Positions 8,407 through 15,235 of a DNA stretch of 28,090 nt are shown piece after piece. Numbering within the stretch: the first letter of the stretch is position 1; each line of letters starts with the position of its first letter. The notes beneath the pieces were generated by a model. The model was not told the origin of the DNA and searched no databases. It saw nothing but the letters and a program-made list of their open reading frames with translations. The translations under genes were made by a program, and so were the position numbers. Source of the DNA: JBFJKD01 sp038106145 (GTDB lineage Bacteria; Pseudomonadota; Gammaproteobacteria; Pseudomonadales; Porticoccaceae); the NCBI GenBank assembly GCA_038106145.1, contig JAYODD010000024.1, positions 1 through 28,090 on the forward strand, written 5' to 3'.

Positions 8407-8561
8407 AGCCGTTCCTTATTGCTGCGAATAAACAGGCGCCAATTATACCCCCTGCGCGAACACCCTGGCCTGTGGATTGTGCCGCACCACCTGCCTCAAA
8501 GCGGTTTGGCCACCGGGGATTTTCAAGTACACTCAAACCCCGACCCCAGCCAGGACCGCCC

Positions 8562-8810
8562 ATGCCCTACGACTCCCACCTCGGCGACGAACTGAACATT
8601 CTCACCCTGTACAACCTCACCACCACCCTGGAAGGGGTAAAGATTCACTCCTCCGCCGAACCCCAGGTGATTGCCGCCGCCCGGCGCCTGTTCGACAAGG
8701 GCCTCACCACCCGGCCCGACGGCGGCTACCTGACCGAACTGGGCAGAACCGCCGCGGAGCACGCGCAAAGTTTATTATTGATGATCGAACCGCGGGACAA
8801 CGTGGACTGA
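8562..8810 (+). CDS. TIGR02647 family small protein
   Basis: This is an 82-residue protein starting at ATG 8562 (MPYDSHLGDELNILTLYNL). A longer open frame starts at 8472, but the extra residues look like noise and the conserved family start is MPY. It matches the TIGR02647 family of short, mostly helical proteins in gammaproteobacteria, often labelled DNA-binding. The body reads as a compact helix-turn-helix-like fold with TYxTELGR-type ending (GGYLTELGRTAAEHAQ). Function is not established. It is followed by a hairpin at 8831-8863 and then the ychJ-like gene. Confidence 0.82.
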   Translation: MPYDSHLGDELNILTLYNLTTTLEGVKIHSSAEPQVIAAARRLFDKGLTTRPDGGYLTELGRTAAEHAQSLLLMIEPRDNVD

Positions 8811-8830
8811 CCCTGCCACCGCACATTCCG

Positions 8831-8863
8831 CGCCGCTAATCACCAGGCCTGGCACTAGCGGCG
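8831..8863 (+). terminator. Possible terminator hairpin after the TIGR02647 gene
   Basis: Perfect 8-bp arms (CGCCGCTA at 8831-8838, TAGCGGCG at 8856-8863) enclose a 17-nt loop that itself contains the palindrome CCAGGCCTGG. TTATTT follows the stem. The stem is strong but the U-tract is poor, so it may be a weak terminator or an attenuator ahead of the ychJ-like gene. Confidence 0.45.
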
Positions 8864-8891
8864 TTATTTCCCCTCCACACCCGGAACCGTT

Positions 8892-9302
8892 ATGGCTAAA
8901 TCCTGCCCTTGTGGTCACAACAAACCCCTCGCCCAGTGTTGCGGTCGCTTCCTCTCCGGGGCGCAGCGGGCCAAAACTCCGGAACAACTCATGCGCTCCC
9001 GCTACAGCGCCTACGCCCTCGGGGGTCACGGCGACTACCTGCTGGCCACCTGGTTTTCCGCCACCGCGGGCGCGGCCACCGCCGCGCAGCTTTCCGAAAA
9101 ATCCCTCGACTGGGTGGGCCTGGACGTACTCGCCAGCCAGCAAAACGGGGACAAAGGCGCCGTGGAATTTAAAGCCTATTACCGCGAACCCGACAATACC
9201 GAGCTACGCACCCTGCACGAAAAAGCCGTGTTCCAGCGCACCGCCGGTCGTTGGCTCTATGTGGGTGGTGAAATCAGCCCACAAAAACCCGTGCAGCACT
9301 AA
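8892..9302 (+). CDS. YchJ-like UPF0225 protein with N-terminal SEC-C motif
   Basis: This 136-residue protein begins with a cysteine-rich zinc-binding SEC-C motif (CPCGHNKPLAQCCGRF), followed by the conserved LMRSRYSAYALG and a helical/beta YchJ core ending in GRWLYVGGEI. E. coli YchJ carries a second SEC-C motif at its C-terminus; this protein ends before that point and lacks it. The family has a nuclear-transport-factor-2-like core and no firmly established function. It lies 34 bp upstream of the FKBP gene on the same strand and may be co-transcribed with it. Confidence 0.9.
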   Translation: MAKSCPCGHNKPLAQCCGRFLSGAQRAKTPEQLMRSRYSAYALGGHGDYLLATWFSATAGAATAAQLSEKSLDWVGLDVLASQQNGDKGAVEFKAYYREPDNTELRTLHEKAVFQRTAGRWLYVGGEISPQKPVQH

Positions 9303-9336
9303 TTTGCCACCCGCAACACCACTATCGAGAAAACCC

Positions 9337-9813
9337 ATGAGCAAACTGATTATTCTCATTATCGGCATCGCCCTCTCCCTGTTCCTGGTGCAGCGCGCCG
9401 TCGCCGCCAGGGCCAGCGGCGCCGAGAACCGCCAAAAAGGCGCTGAATTCATGGCCGCCAATCAACAGCGGGAAGGCGTGCACACCACCCCGTCCGGTCT
9501 GCAATACCAGGTGCTCACCGCGGGCACCGGCACCGTCCACCCCGGTCCCCGCGATAAAGTTAAAGTGCACTACCACGGCACCCTGCTCGACGGCACCGTA
9601 TTCGACAGCTCCGTGGACCGGGGCGAGCCCATCAGCTTCGCACTGAACCAGGTGATCGCCGGCTGGACCGAAGGCTTGCAACTGATGGTGGTGGGCGAAA
9701 AAACCCGCCTGTTTATTCCCAGCAACCTCGCCTACGGCAACCGCAACATGGGCGCCATCGGGCCCGGCTCCACCCTGATCTTTGACGTGGAACTACTGGG
9801 CATTAACGAATAA
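9337..9813 (+). CDS. Exported FKBP-type peptidyl-prolyl cis-trans isomerase
   Basis: This 158-residue protein starts at ATG 9337. The open frame extends to 8911, but that part overlaps the ychJ-like gene out of frame and is not coding. The N-terminus has a hydrophobic signal segment (LIILIIGIALSLFLV) ending with a plausible AVA cleavage site near residue 23, so it should be periplasmic or membrane-anchored. The FKBP domain fills the C-terminal two-thirds: VKVHYHGTLLDGTVFDSS, VIAGWTEGLQLM and IPSNLAYGNR carry the usual substrate-pocket aromatics. It resembles FklB/Mip-type isomerases without the long dimerisation helices and would help fold exported proteins. Confidence 0.93.
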   Translation: MSKLIILIIGIALSLFLVQRAVAARASGAENRQKGAEFMAANQQREGVHTTPSGLQYQVLTAGTGTVHPGPRDKVKVHYHGTLLDGTVFDSSVDRGEPISFALNQVIAGWTEGLQLMVVGEKTRLFIPSNLAYGNRNMGAIGPGSTLIFDVELLGINE

Positions 9814-9821
9814 CGCCGATG

Positions 9822-9845
9822 GCACCCCGCCCCCAAACGGGGTGC
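9822..9845. terminator. Hairpin at the convergent FKBP/SRAP junction
   Basis: Arms GCACCCCG (9822-9829) and CGGGGTGC (9838-9845) pair perfectly over 8 bp with an 8-nt loop, between two convergent genes. There is no U-tract on either strand, so termination is possible but not demonstrated. Confidence 0.35.
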
Positions 9846-9869
9846 AAACCGCCTGCCGGGGCCAACCGC

Positions 9870-10511
9870 TCAATCCAGCGGTTGCATTAAATCCGCGCCC
9901 TGGTTACGGGGGTTATTCACCGCCTTGCTCACCGCGTACACCTCCACCACTGCCGGGCGCTCCCCAAGAGCCAGCTCCAACGCCACCGCGAGCGAGCCGC
10001 GCAACCAGCTATCCGACTGGGCTGGCGCCAGCATCACCGGCATGCGGGCATGCAGCCCCGCCAGCCCGGCGTCCGCAGGCCGAGTAATAATCGTGCAGGA
10101 TGGGGGAATTTCCTCACCCCGCCCCGGCTCATACAACCCGGCTAACACCAGCGGCCCACCATCGGCAGCGCGCACAAAATAAGGCTGCTTGCCACCCGCC
10201 TCGGTTTTCCATTCGTAATAACCCAGTGCCGGAATCAGACAGCGTTGCCCGTGGGACCAGGCCGAGCGAAACGCCGGCTTGTCCGCCACCGACTCCAGCC
10301 GCGCATTAAAGGTTGCGTACCTGTTGCTCACCGCCTGCGACCAGGGCGGCACCAGGCCCCAGCGGCCCGCCAGCCCGCCCTCGGGGGTAAACGCTGCAAT
10401 TGTCTGACTCGGCACCACATTAAAACCCGTCGCAACAGCGGCGGGCCAATCCTGCAAAATAGCCGCCCAATCGTGCATCGCGGTCACGTGGTTGGCAAAA
10501 CGGCCGCACAT
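9870..10511 (-). CDS. yedK: SOS response-associated peptidase (SRAP/YedK, HMCES-like)
   Basis: This 213-residue SRAP protein forms a stable DNA-protein crosslink with abasic sites in single-stranded DNA. The crosslinking C2 (MCGRF), N69 in FNARLES, E100 in GYYEW and H154 in HARMPVML correspond to the catalytic Cys, Asn, Glu and His of E. coli YedK. The WGLVPPW signature is present near residue 51. Length is normal. It is the last intact gene before the AT-rich stretch that holds the Mrr remnant and the assembly gap. Upstream (10512-10598) I see no clear LexA box. Confidence 0.95.
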   Translation of the reverse strand: MCGRFANHVTAMHDWAAILQDWPAAVATGFNVVPSQTIAAFTPEGGLAGRWGLVPPWSQAVSNRYATFNARLESVADKPAFRSAWSHGQRCLIPALGYYEWKTEAGGKQPYFVRAADGGPLVLAGLYEPGRGEEIPPSCTIITRPADAGLAGLHARMPVMLAPAQSDSWLRGSLAVALELALGERPAVVEVYAVSKAVNNPRNQGADLMQPLD

Positions 10512-10598
10512 AATGGGCTCCAGTAGCGGGTTGTGAGCTTGTAAAATTAAAGGGCCGAACCGATTGTCTGCTTATTATCCATTAGATTGGCTGGTCCA

Positions 10599-10924
10599 CT
10601 ATATCGGCGTTTTTAATCTTGGCTGACTTGTCTGCTGCGCCTTCCGCACGCAGCCCCGAAATTGATCGTCCATTGTTTTATTGTCCACCACCCGCTCGAA
10701 CTCCATACCCGGGTCGAAGTTATAAATATATCAAGCTAAATCAAGATCGTTAACTAACGCCACGTTGGTCTCACCGTTTATAAATTTGCCGCGTACTCCC
10801 TCGCACTACCTGAAAATTTCGAAGTGGTTATAAATACACCATTTTTTTATTGCAGGGTAAACCTCCTGCAATCTATTCGATAATAGAAAAACGGTGCTTT
10901 TTTTAGCAAAACCGGCAATTGACA
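10599..10924 (-). pseudogene. Decayed Mrr-type restriction endonuclease remnant
   Basis: No intact frame exists here. Reading leftward across frames gives pieces of the Mrr (type IV restriction) C-terminus. A segment around 10850-10872 reads IAGGLPCNKK. From 10840 to 10778 the frame gives GVFITTSKFSGSAREYAANL and then a stop. A shifted frame continues with GKFINGETNVALVNDLDLA, a TGA at 10731-10733, and YIYNFDPGMEFERVVDNK, ending at TAG 10599-10601. The GVFITTS-x-F-x5-REYA block is highly characteristic of Mrr proteins. At least two frameshifts, one in a 7-A run at 10842-10848, and several stops break the gene. The catalytic half would lie toward or beyond the N gap. Decay is more likely than sequencing error because there are several lesions. 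Confidence 0.68.
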
Positions 10925-10934
10925 NNNNNNNNNN
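10925..10934. other. Assembly gap (10 N)
   Basis: Ten undetermined bases join two contigs. A run of exactly ten N usually marks a gap of unknown size. The adjacency of the Mrr remnant and yedK on the left to the helicase gene on the right therefore rests on scaffolding. Confidence 0.99.
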
Positions 10935-11029
10935 AATCTCGCGTTCCTACTAGTCATTATGTGTTGTCCGTTTTATTCTAGAAATAACATCTGGGGGCAA
11001 ATACGGCGCGATATGGTTCGTCTGTATGC
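10935..11029. other. Short AT-rich region downstream of the helicase gene
   Basis: These 95 bases after the gap follow the helicase stop. No gene and no clear terminator were seen. Together with 10512-10924 they make up the roughly 500-bp stretch without an intact gene. Confidence 0.5.
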
Positions 11030-13411
11030 TTATCCGATCACCGCCACCAACTCACCAATAACACGCAATTCGCCCTCAGTATCCGCGTCAAACACAAGAT
11101 TTCGATATGTACCCGAGTATGAATCTGGCTTTAGTACGACCTTGATATGTTGCCATTCGTCGTCAGTAGTATATTTTTCACTGGTATATAGTTTCACTGT
11201 ATAAGTAGCACCGGTATCTTGGTCCTGAATATCGCGATGCTGTACAAGAACAATTTTATTATTCCTACTACCAGCTGGGTTAGCTCTGAACAGGCACCAA
11301 GCACCGTTTGGGATACGTCTGTTCATTGAATCCCCCACAACTTTCGTCACAAAATGGTCTTTTTGCGGTCGAAACGAGTCTGGTAATTCTACCCATTCAC
11401 ATTCTTCAACCTGCTGCCAATTGCCAAATTCACCCGCGGCCACTTCAAGATCATACAATGGCACAGCGTTCTCGTACGGCTTAACTTCTTCTGGCTGCAG
11501 CCTTCGAAATGGTAAGGTATTTTGTTCTTGGACTGTTTGCTGCTCTCCTTGTTTTTCTGGCGCCAACGCTTTGAAGTAGGCATTTGTTTCTGGATCTGTG
11601 CAGTAGATATAACAGCCTTTTAGCCCTCGGGTCATTAATGTTCTGTAGGTATTCTTGATAATGGTATCGGCGCGCTTTTTTGCAACTTCCGGTTGTTTCT
11701 TGAGTAGTTTTTTATAGCCTTTGACAGAGCTGTCCATTTTTGAACGTTCTGCTGCATCTGTGACGATCTTCCCGTCACGCACAACAAAATCGGGGCCAAT
11801 GATGACGCCGATATAGTCCAACTCCAGGCCCTGACAGGTATGAATGCAGCCGATCTCAGTGACGGTTTCCGGTTTCATAATCCAGAGGCTACCATCGGTA
11901 TCAAGATTCCATTTCATGGAGAAGTTGTGACCTTTAAATACGATGTCGTCCTGCGAGGAATTTTTTTTACTGACCCAATCCCAGCAATAACCGGCGACGA
12001 GCCGAGCTTTATTGTTGATACGATTTTTGGCTAAGATGGTATCGCGCAGCTGATTGGGCGAGTCGAAGACGCGAAAGTCGTAGTCGATGCCTTCCAGGGT
12101 TTCGTTGGCGGTTTGCCTTATTCCTAATCCGTTATCCACCCAGGCGAGGTAACCATCTGACCCGTTGCAACGGAACTGCGAGGCTAGTTCCAGTTCTTGG
12201 ACTTTTGCGCCTAAATGCTCGGCCCACTTTCGAATTTCCTGTTTGTCGCCGATATCTTTCCAAGTTACCCGATGATCTTCGTCGATGAAAAACACACTGT
12301 GTTTAGAAGCTTTGATAAGTTCTTTAATTTGGTTTTCACCCAAATTTTGGAACATGCCAGATTTTTCGTTGAGACGGTGGGCTTCGTCAACGACGAGCAC
12401 GTCAAAAGTGTTTCGAGCGGCGTTATGGTAGTTACCTGATCCTTTGAATAGGTTATCGATATGGCTTTTGGTGTAGCTACCAGTGAGTTTGGATCGATAC
12501 ACTTCACGTGGTGCAGCGTTCTTAGTGACGTATTGAACTAACTTTTCCCGTCGGGTGAGTTCCACAAGCAGGTTAATGGCCACGACAGATTTCCCCGTAC
12601 CGGGTCCACCTTCGACGATGAGGACGTGTTTATTGTCGACTATTGATTTTTCCGCAAGCTCTAATACGGTCTCAAACACGAGTTTTTGGTCGTCAATCAT
12701 GATGAATTCGCGGTTGCCCTGCATGAGGGAAACCAGGGTATCCGCCAAATTTTTTGAGGGCTTTATTTTGCCATTGTCGATGCGATACATAATGTTATCA
12801 GCATCGCCATATTTAACGTATTGTTTGATAAAGTCTTGAAGACGTTTCGTGTCATTTTTTAGAAACGACGGTGCTTTTTCTGTATGCTCATGATAGAAAG
12901 AATGATTAATAACATCATAGTCTTCACAGTTATGAAGATAGGCGCACGGTTTGAGCGTAATATTTTCTTCCCTTACAGTCTCGTTAAAATCGCACATTAG
13001 TGCCGCATAGGTCCATGCTTGGTATGAAGGGTGGTTAACTTCTCTCACGCCCTTTCCTATAAAGGTTTCAACGATAGCGTCTTTGCTAGTTCGTTTCACT
13101 TCCGCCCATTGCTTGAGTTCAACAATAACTGCTGTATCAGCTTTACACTCATTCTTACCGGTAAGAATGAAATCGATACGATTCGATGTTTGCGGAATTT
13201 TGTATTCGATAGACACTCCTGCGTCTCCAGGAATATCTTTATCGCCAACGATGTTGTTCATATACAGCATGGAATTTTTCCATGAATCCATTTCTTGCTT
13301 AGATGTCGTGCGGCCCAGCTTTTCTCGAAATTTAACCAATATTTTATCGGCGATAGCATTTGTATTGACATCGTTTATAAATTCTAATTTTGTTGCCGAG
13401 TAAACGATCAT
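11030..13411 (-). CDS. PD-(D/E)XK-like nuclease / DUF2075 helicase / S24 peptidase fusion
   Basis: This 793-residue protein has three parts. Residues about 60-140 show a PD-(D/E)XK-like core: D80 in NRIDFIL, then E98-x-K100 in VIVELKQW, then a helix containing YQAWTYA. Residues about 235-610 are a DUF2075/Schlafen-like superfamily 1 helicase: Walker A GGPGTGKS (268-275), Walker B VLVVDEAH (338-345), SQFRCNGSD (411-419), IHTCQGLELDYIGV (523-536) and YRTLMTRGLKG (589-599). Residues about 650-793 are an S24/LexA-UmuD peptidase domain with nucleophile S695 (VVGDSMN), general base K740 (TYTVKLY) and candidate self-cleavage bond A659-G660 (VAAGEF). The gene is AT-richer than its neighbours and stands alone beside an Mrr remnant. 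A defence or DNA-damage role is inference; DUF2075-S24 fusions exist in databases without assigned function. Confidence 0.88.
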   Translation of the reverse strand: MIVYSATKLEFINDVNTNAIADKILVKFREKLGRTTSKQEMDSWKNSMLYMNNIVGDKDIPGDAGVSIEYKIPQTSNRIDFILTGKNECKADTAVIVELKQWAEVKRTSKDAIVETFIGKGVREVNHPSYQAWTYAALMCDFNETVREENITLKPCAYLHNCEDYDVINHSFYHEHTEKAPSFLKNDTKRLQDFIKQYVKYGDADNIMYRIDNGKIKPSKNLADTLVSLMQGNREFIMIDDQKLVFETVLELAEKSIVDNKHVLIVEGGPGTGKSVVAINLLVELTRREKLVQYVTKNAAPREVYRSKLTGSYTKSHIDNLFKGSGNYHNAARNTFDVLVVDEAHRLNEKSGMFQNLGENQIKELIKASKHSVFFIDEDHRVTWKDIGDKQEIRKWAEHLGAKVQELELASQFRCNGSDGYLAWVDNGLGIRQTANETLEGIDYDFRVFDSPNQLRDTILAKNRINNKARLVAGYCWDWVSKKNSSQDDIVFKGHNFSMKWNLDTDGSLWIMKPETVTEIGCIHTCQGLELDYIGVIIGPDFVVRDGKIVTDAAERSKMDSSVKGYKKLLKKQPEVAKKRADTIIKNTYRTLMTRGLKGCYIYCTDPETNAYFKALAPEKQGEQQTVQEQNTLPFRRLQPEEVKPYENAVPLYDLEVAAGEFGNWQQVEECEWVELPDSFRPQKDHFVTKVVGDSMNRRIPNGAWCLFRANPAGSRNNKIVLVQHRDIQDQDTGATYTVKLYTSEKYTTDDEWQHIKVVLKPDSYSGTYRNLVFDADTEGELRVIGELVAVIG

Positions 13412-13921
13412 TTGTTTTTCAATACTCCCGAGCCATTCCTGTTCATAACAAACCTTTATTTCAACGTTAAATGAGTTTTGTCAAACACCTTTGCCAGCGG
13501 TGTCAGGCCGCTTGCTGGCGGGATTCCGCTGCGAAACTTGCTGGTACACACCAATATTTTGTCAAACTCATGTGTAACGGCTTTGTGTTGGCACTAACAA
13601 AAGGCCACAAAATGATACGGCATTTTCCTGGCCGTAAACTCTGCGTTTTATCATATAGGTCGGCGGTGTCATTCCGTGGACTCTGGTTATTTTGCCCTTG
13701 ATCTGTCAGGCCCGCATTGCGGTTACGTTGGCCGGAAGTATACCCCGAAAGACGCCTTTTGCAGCCCTGTTGCGGGCCCTGATTTGTGCCGGCTGTATGC
13801 TGGTCTGGCACCTGTTATCTCGCCTTGATTAACCCGCGCCCGTCGGCGCATACTGTTCCCCATCGCCGATTTAATCCACCACTTGCGGGCGATTCATAAA
13901 TGCCGCTAAAGAGAGGTTGTT
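13412..13921. other. Intergenic region upstream of the helicase and the 125-residue gene
   Basis: This 510-bp stretch separates the helicase fusion (leftward) from the unassigned gene (rightward), so it holds both promoters. Short open frames occur on both strands (for example 13471-13701 forward), but none has a recognisable product, family start or convincing ribosome site. Upstream of the helicase I found no canonical LexA box. A structured 101-bp element with inverted ends lies at 13471-13571, and a good ribosome site (AGAGAGG) precedes the ATG at 13922. Confidence 0.5.
13471..13571. repeat. 101-bp element bounded by inverted and direct short repeats
   Basis: The ends are ATGAGTTT (13471-13478) and its inverse AAACTCAT (13564-13571). 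Just inside, TTTTGTCAAAC occurs twice in direct orientation (13476-13486 and 13557-13567). The core contains GCCAGC and GCTGGC arms that could fold. This could be a small palindromic intergenic element or an operator pair; no second copy is visible in the window. Confidence 0.4.
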
Positions 13922-14299
13922 ATGTCTACGCTTAACCCTGCACCGTTCCCGCCGTTTATTGAGCCCCAGTACGCCAATCCCCGGCTACCGGTTTTTCTAA
14001 AATGCATGCTGTATAACCAGATTCGCATCGACGTGGCCCCCGCCCTGTTGCGGGAGGCGGACTGGCTGGCGCGGGTTAAACGTTTGCTAGCGGCCCATTA
14101 TCGGGATTGGGCGTCGGTCCACCATGAATCAATGCTGGCGCTGGAGTCCTACGCGCTGTTTATGGCAGACGGGCGCTCGCTGACGTTTGCGGTGCTGCCG
14201 GGCGGTACTGACGACGGGGTAACGCTAAGCGTGCAGACCATCCACCAGGCTGCGCCGGCAAACCCTTCCTTTAACGGCGGTTGCCTGGTACGAGACTGA
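13922..14299 (+). CDS. Unassigned 125-residue protein
   Basis: I do not recognise this protein. It begins MSTLNPAPFPPFIEPQYA after a good ribosome site (AGAGAGG, 7 bp upstream). The middle (LYNQIRIDVAPALLREADW) and the following basic helix look like a compact soluble domain. A proline-rich start and a beta-like end (SLTFAVLPGGTDDGVTLSVQ) are visible. There is no signal peptide, membrane helix or cysteine-rich motif. It is followed by a possible terminator at 14303-14318 and converges on the YebC/YeeN gene with 17 bp between stops. GC content and codon use look like the housekeeping genes rather than the helicase gene, so it is probably native. Confidence 0.65.
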   Translation: MSTLNPAPFPPFIEPQYANPRLPVFLKCMLYNQIRIDVAPALLREADWLARVKRLLAAHYRDWASVHHESMLALESYALFMADGRSLTFAVLPGGTDDGVTLSVQTIHQAAPANPSFNGGCLVRD

Positions 14300-14302
14300 C
14301 AG

Positions 14303-14318
14303 GCCCGGCCGGGCTTTT
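14303..14318 (+). terminator. Possible Rho-independent terminator
   Basis: GCCCGGCCGGGC is followed directly by TTTT. The stem is GC-rich but short (4-5 bp with a 2-4 nt loop). It lies after the 125-residue gene and touches the stop codon of the convergent YebC/YeeN gene. Confidence 0.4.
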
Positions 14319-15033
14319 ATAGGGCGACGTTGTGGTACACCTGCTGTACGTCGTCCAGGTCGTCGAGCATGGCCAGAAATTTCTCGAACAGGGCGAGGTC
14401 GTCACCGCTGAGGGTGGTGTAGTCGCGGGGGATAAACTGGATTTCGTCCACGTCGAATTCGATTTCGCCGCAGCAGTCGCGCAGTGCCTGCCTGGCCTTG
14501 AAGTAGTCGGTGGGGGTGGCGAACACGGAGATTTTGCCGTTTTCATTTTCGATATCGGTAACATCCACATCGGCTGCCATCAACGCTTCGAGCACGGCCT
14601 CTTCGTTGTCGTGGTTAAACACAAAGATGGCGAGGTGGTCGAACAGGTGGCTGACGGCGCCCGGGGTGCCGATTTTGCATTTGGTTTTGGTAAAGGCCTG
14701 GCGCACGTCGCCGAAGGTGCGGTTGGGGTTGTCGGTGAGGCAGTCGATGATGGCCATGCTGCCGCCGGGGCCGTAACCTTCGTAGCGCGCGGGGGAATAG
14801 TCTTCGCCCCCCGCCCCCTTGGCTTTGTCGATGGCCTTGTCGATGACATGGGTGGGCACCTGATCTTTTTTGGCGCGCTCGATGAGGTTGCGCAGGGTCA
14901 GGTTGGCGCCGGGGTCCACGCCGCCGGATTTGGCGCTGACGTAGATTTCCCGGCCATAGCGGCTGTACACCCTGGCTTTCATGTCAGAGGTTTTGGCCAT
15001 GGAGTCTTTGCGGTTTTGGTACGCCCTGCCCAT
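14317..15033 (-). CDS. YebC/PmpR family protein, YeeN type
   Basis: This 238-residue protein belongs to the YebC/TACO1 family. The start MGRAYQNRKDSMAKTSDMKA and the later blocks IYVSAKSGGVDPGANL, VIDKAIDKAKG and RYEGYGPGGSMAII are family signatures. The closest pattern is E. coli YeeN rather than YebC, judged by the N-terminal sequence and the terminal DDLDDVQQVYHNVAL. The family was long called transcriptional regulator; recent work points to ribosome-bound factors that relieve stalling at proline-rich stretches. Three domains are expected and length is normal. It is a single gene without a close partner on its strand. Confidence 0.93.
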   Translation of the reverse strand: MGRAYQNRKDSMAKTSDMKARVYSRYGREIYVSAKSGGVDPGANLTLRNLIERAKKDQVPTHVIDKAIDKAKGAGGEDYSPARYEGYGPGGSMAIIDCLTDNPNRTFGDVRQAFTKTKCKIGTPGAVSHLFDHLAIFVFNHDNEEAVLEALMAADVDVTDIENENGKISVFATPTDYFKARQALRDCCGEIEFDVDEIQFIPRDYTTLSGDDLALFEKFLAMLDDLDDVQQVYHNVAL

Positions 15034-15235
15034 ACGCTTACGGTTCCCGATGATTACAGGGGCGGGATTTTACTGATAACTCACTGCTAAGGAAAATAGT
15101 TGGGGCAATGGGTATTAACGAATCAACCCCTTAAGGACAGGGGCTGGCAGGTAATGATGGTGGAGAGCCTGGGATAAATAACGGGTTTATGTGCCAGGGT
15201 TCTGGCGGCCTGGATTCCATCTGCCAGAGTTGCAG

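Noticed and set aside
8911..9336. Upstream extension of the FKBP reading frame to 300 residues.
   Set aside because: The extension lies out of frame inside the ychJ-like gene and is proline- and alanine-rich noise. The real start is the ATG with a signal peptide at 9337.
10842..10879. Hairpin ATTGCAGG/CCTGCAAT (10849-10872) near the gap as a terminator.
   Set aside because: The T-run lies on the wrong side for either strand, and the sequence is explained better as part of the Mrr remnant.
13412..13480. Possible LexA box (CTGTTCATAACAA) upstream of the nuclease-helicase.
   Set aside because: Only one half-site fits; the second half does not read ACAG at the right distance.
13503..13811. Minus-strand 102-codon frame upstream of the helicase.
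   Set aside because: Low-complexity composition, no ribosome site, and it crosses the repeat element. The opposite strand is equally open, so it looks like chance.
14332..15090. Plus-strand 252-codon frame opposite the YebC/YeeN gene.
   Set aside because: Valine- and glycine-rich antisense reading of a clearly recognised gene.
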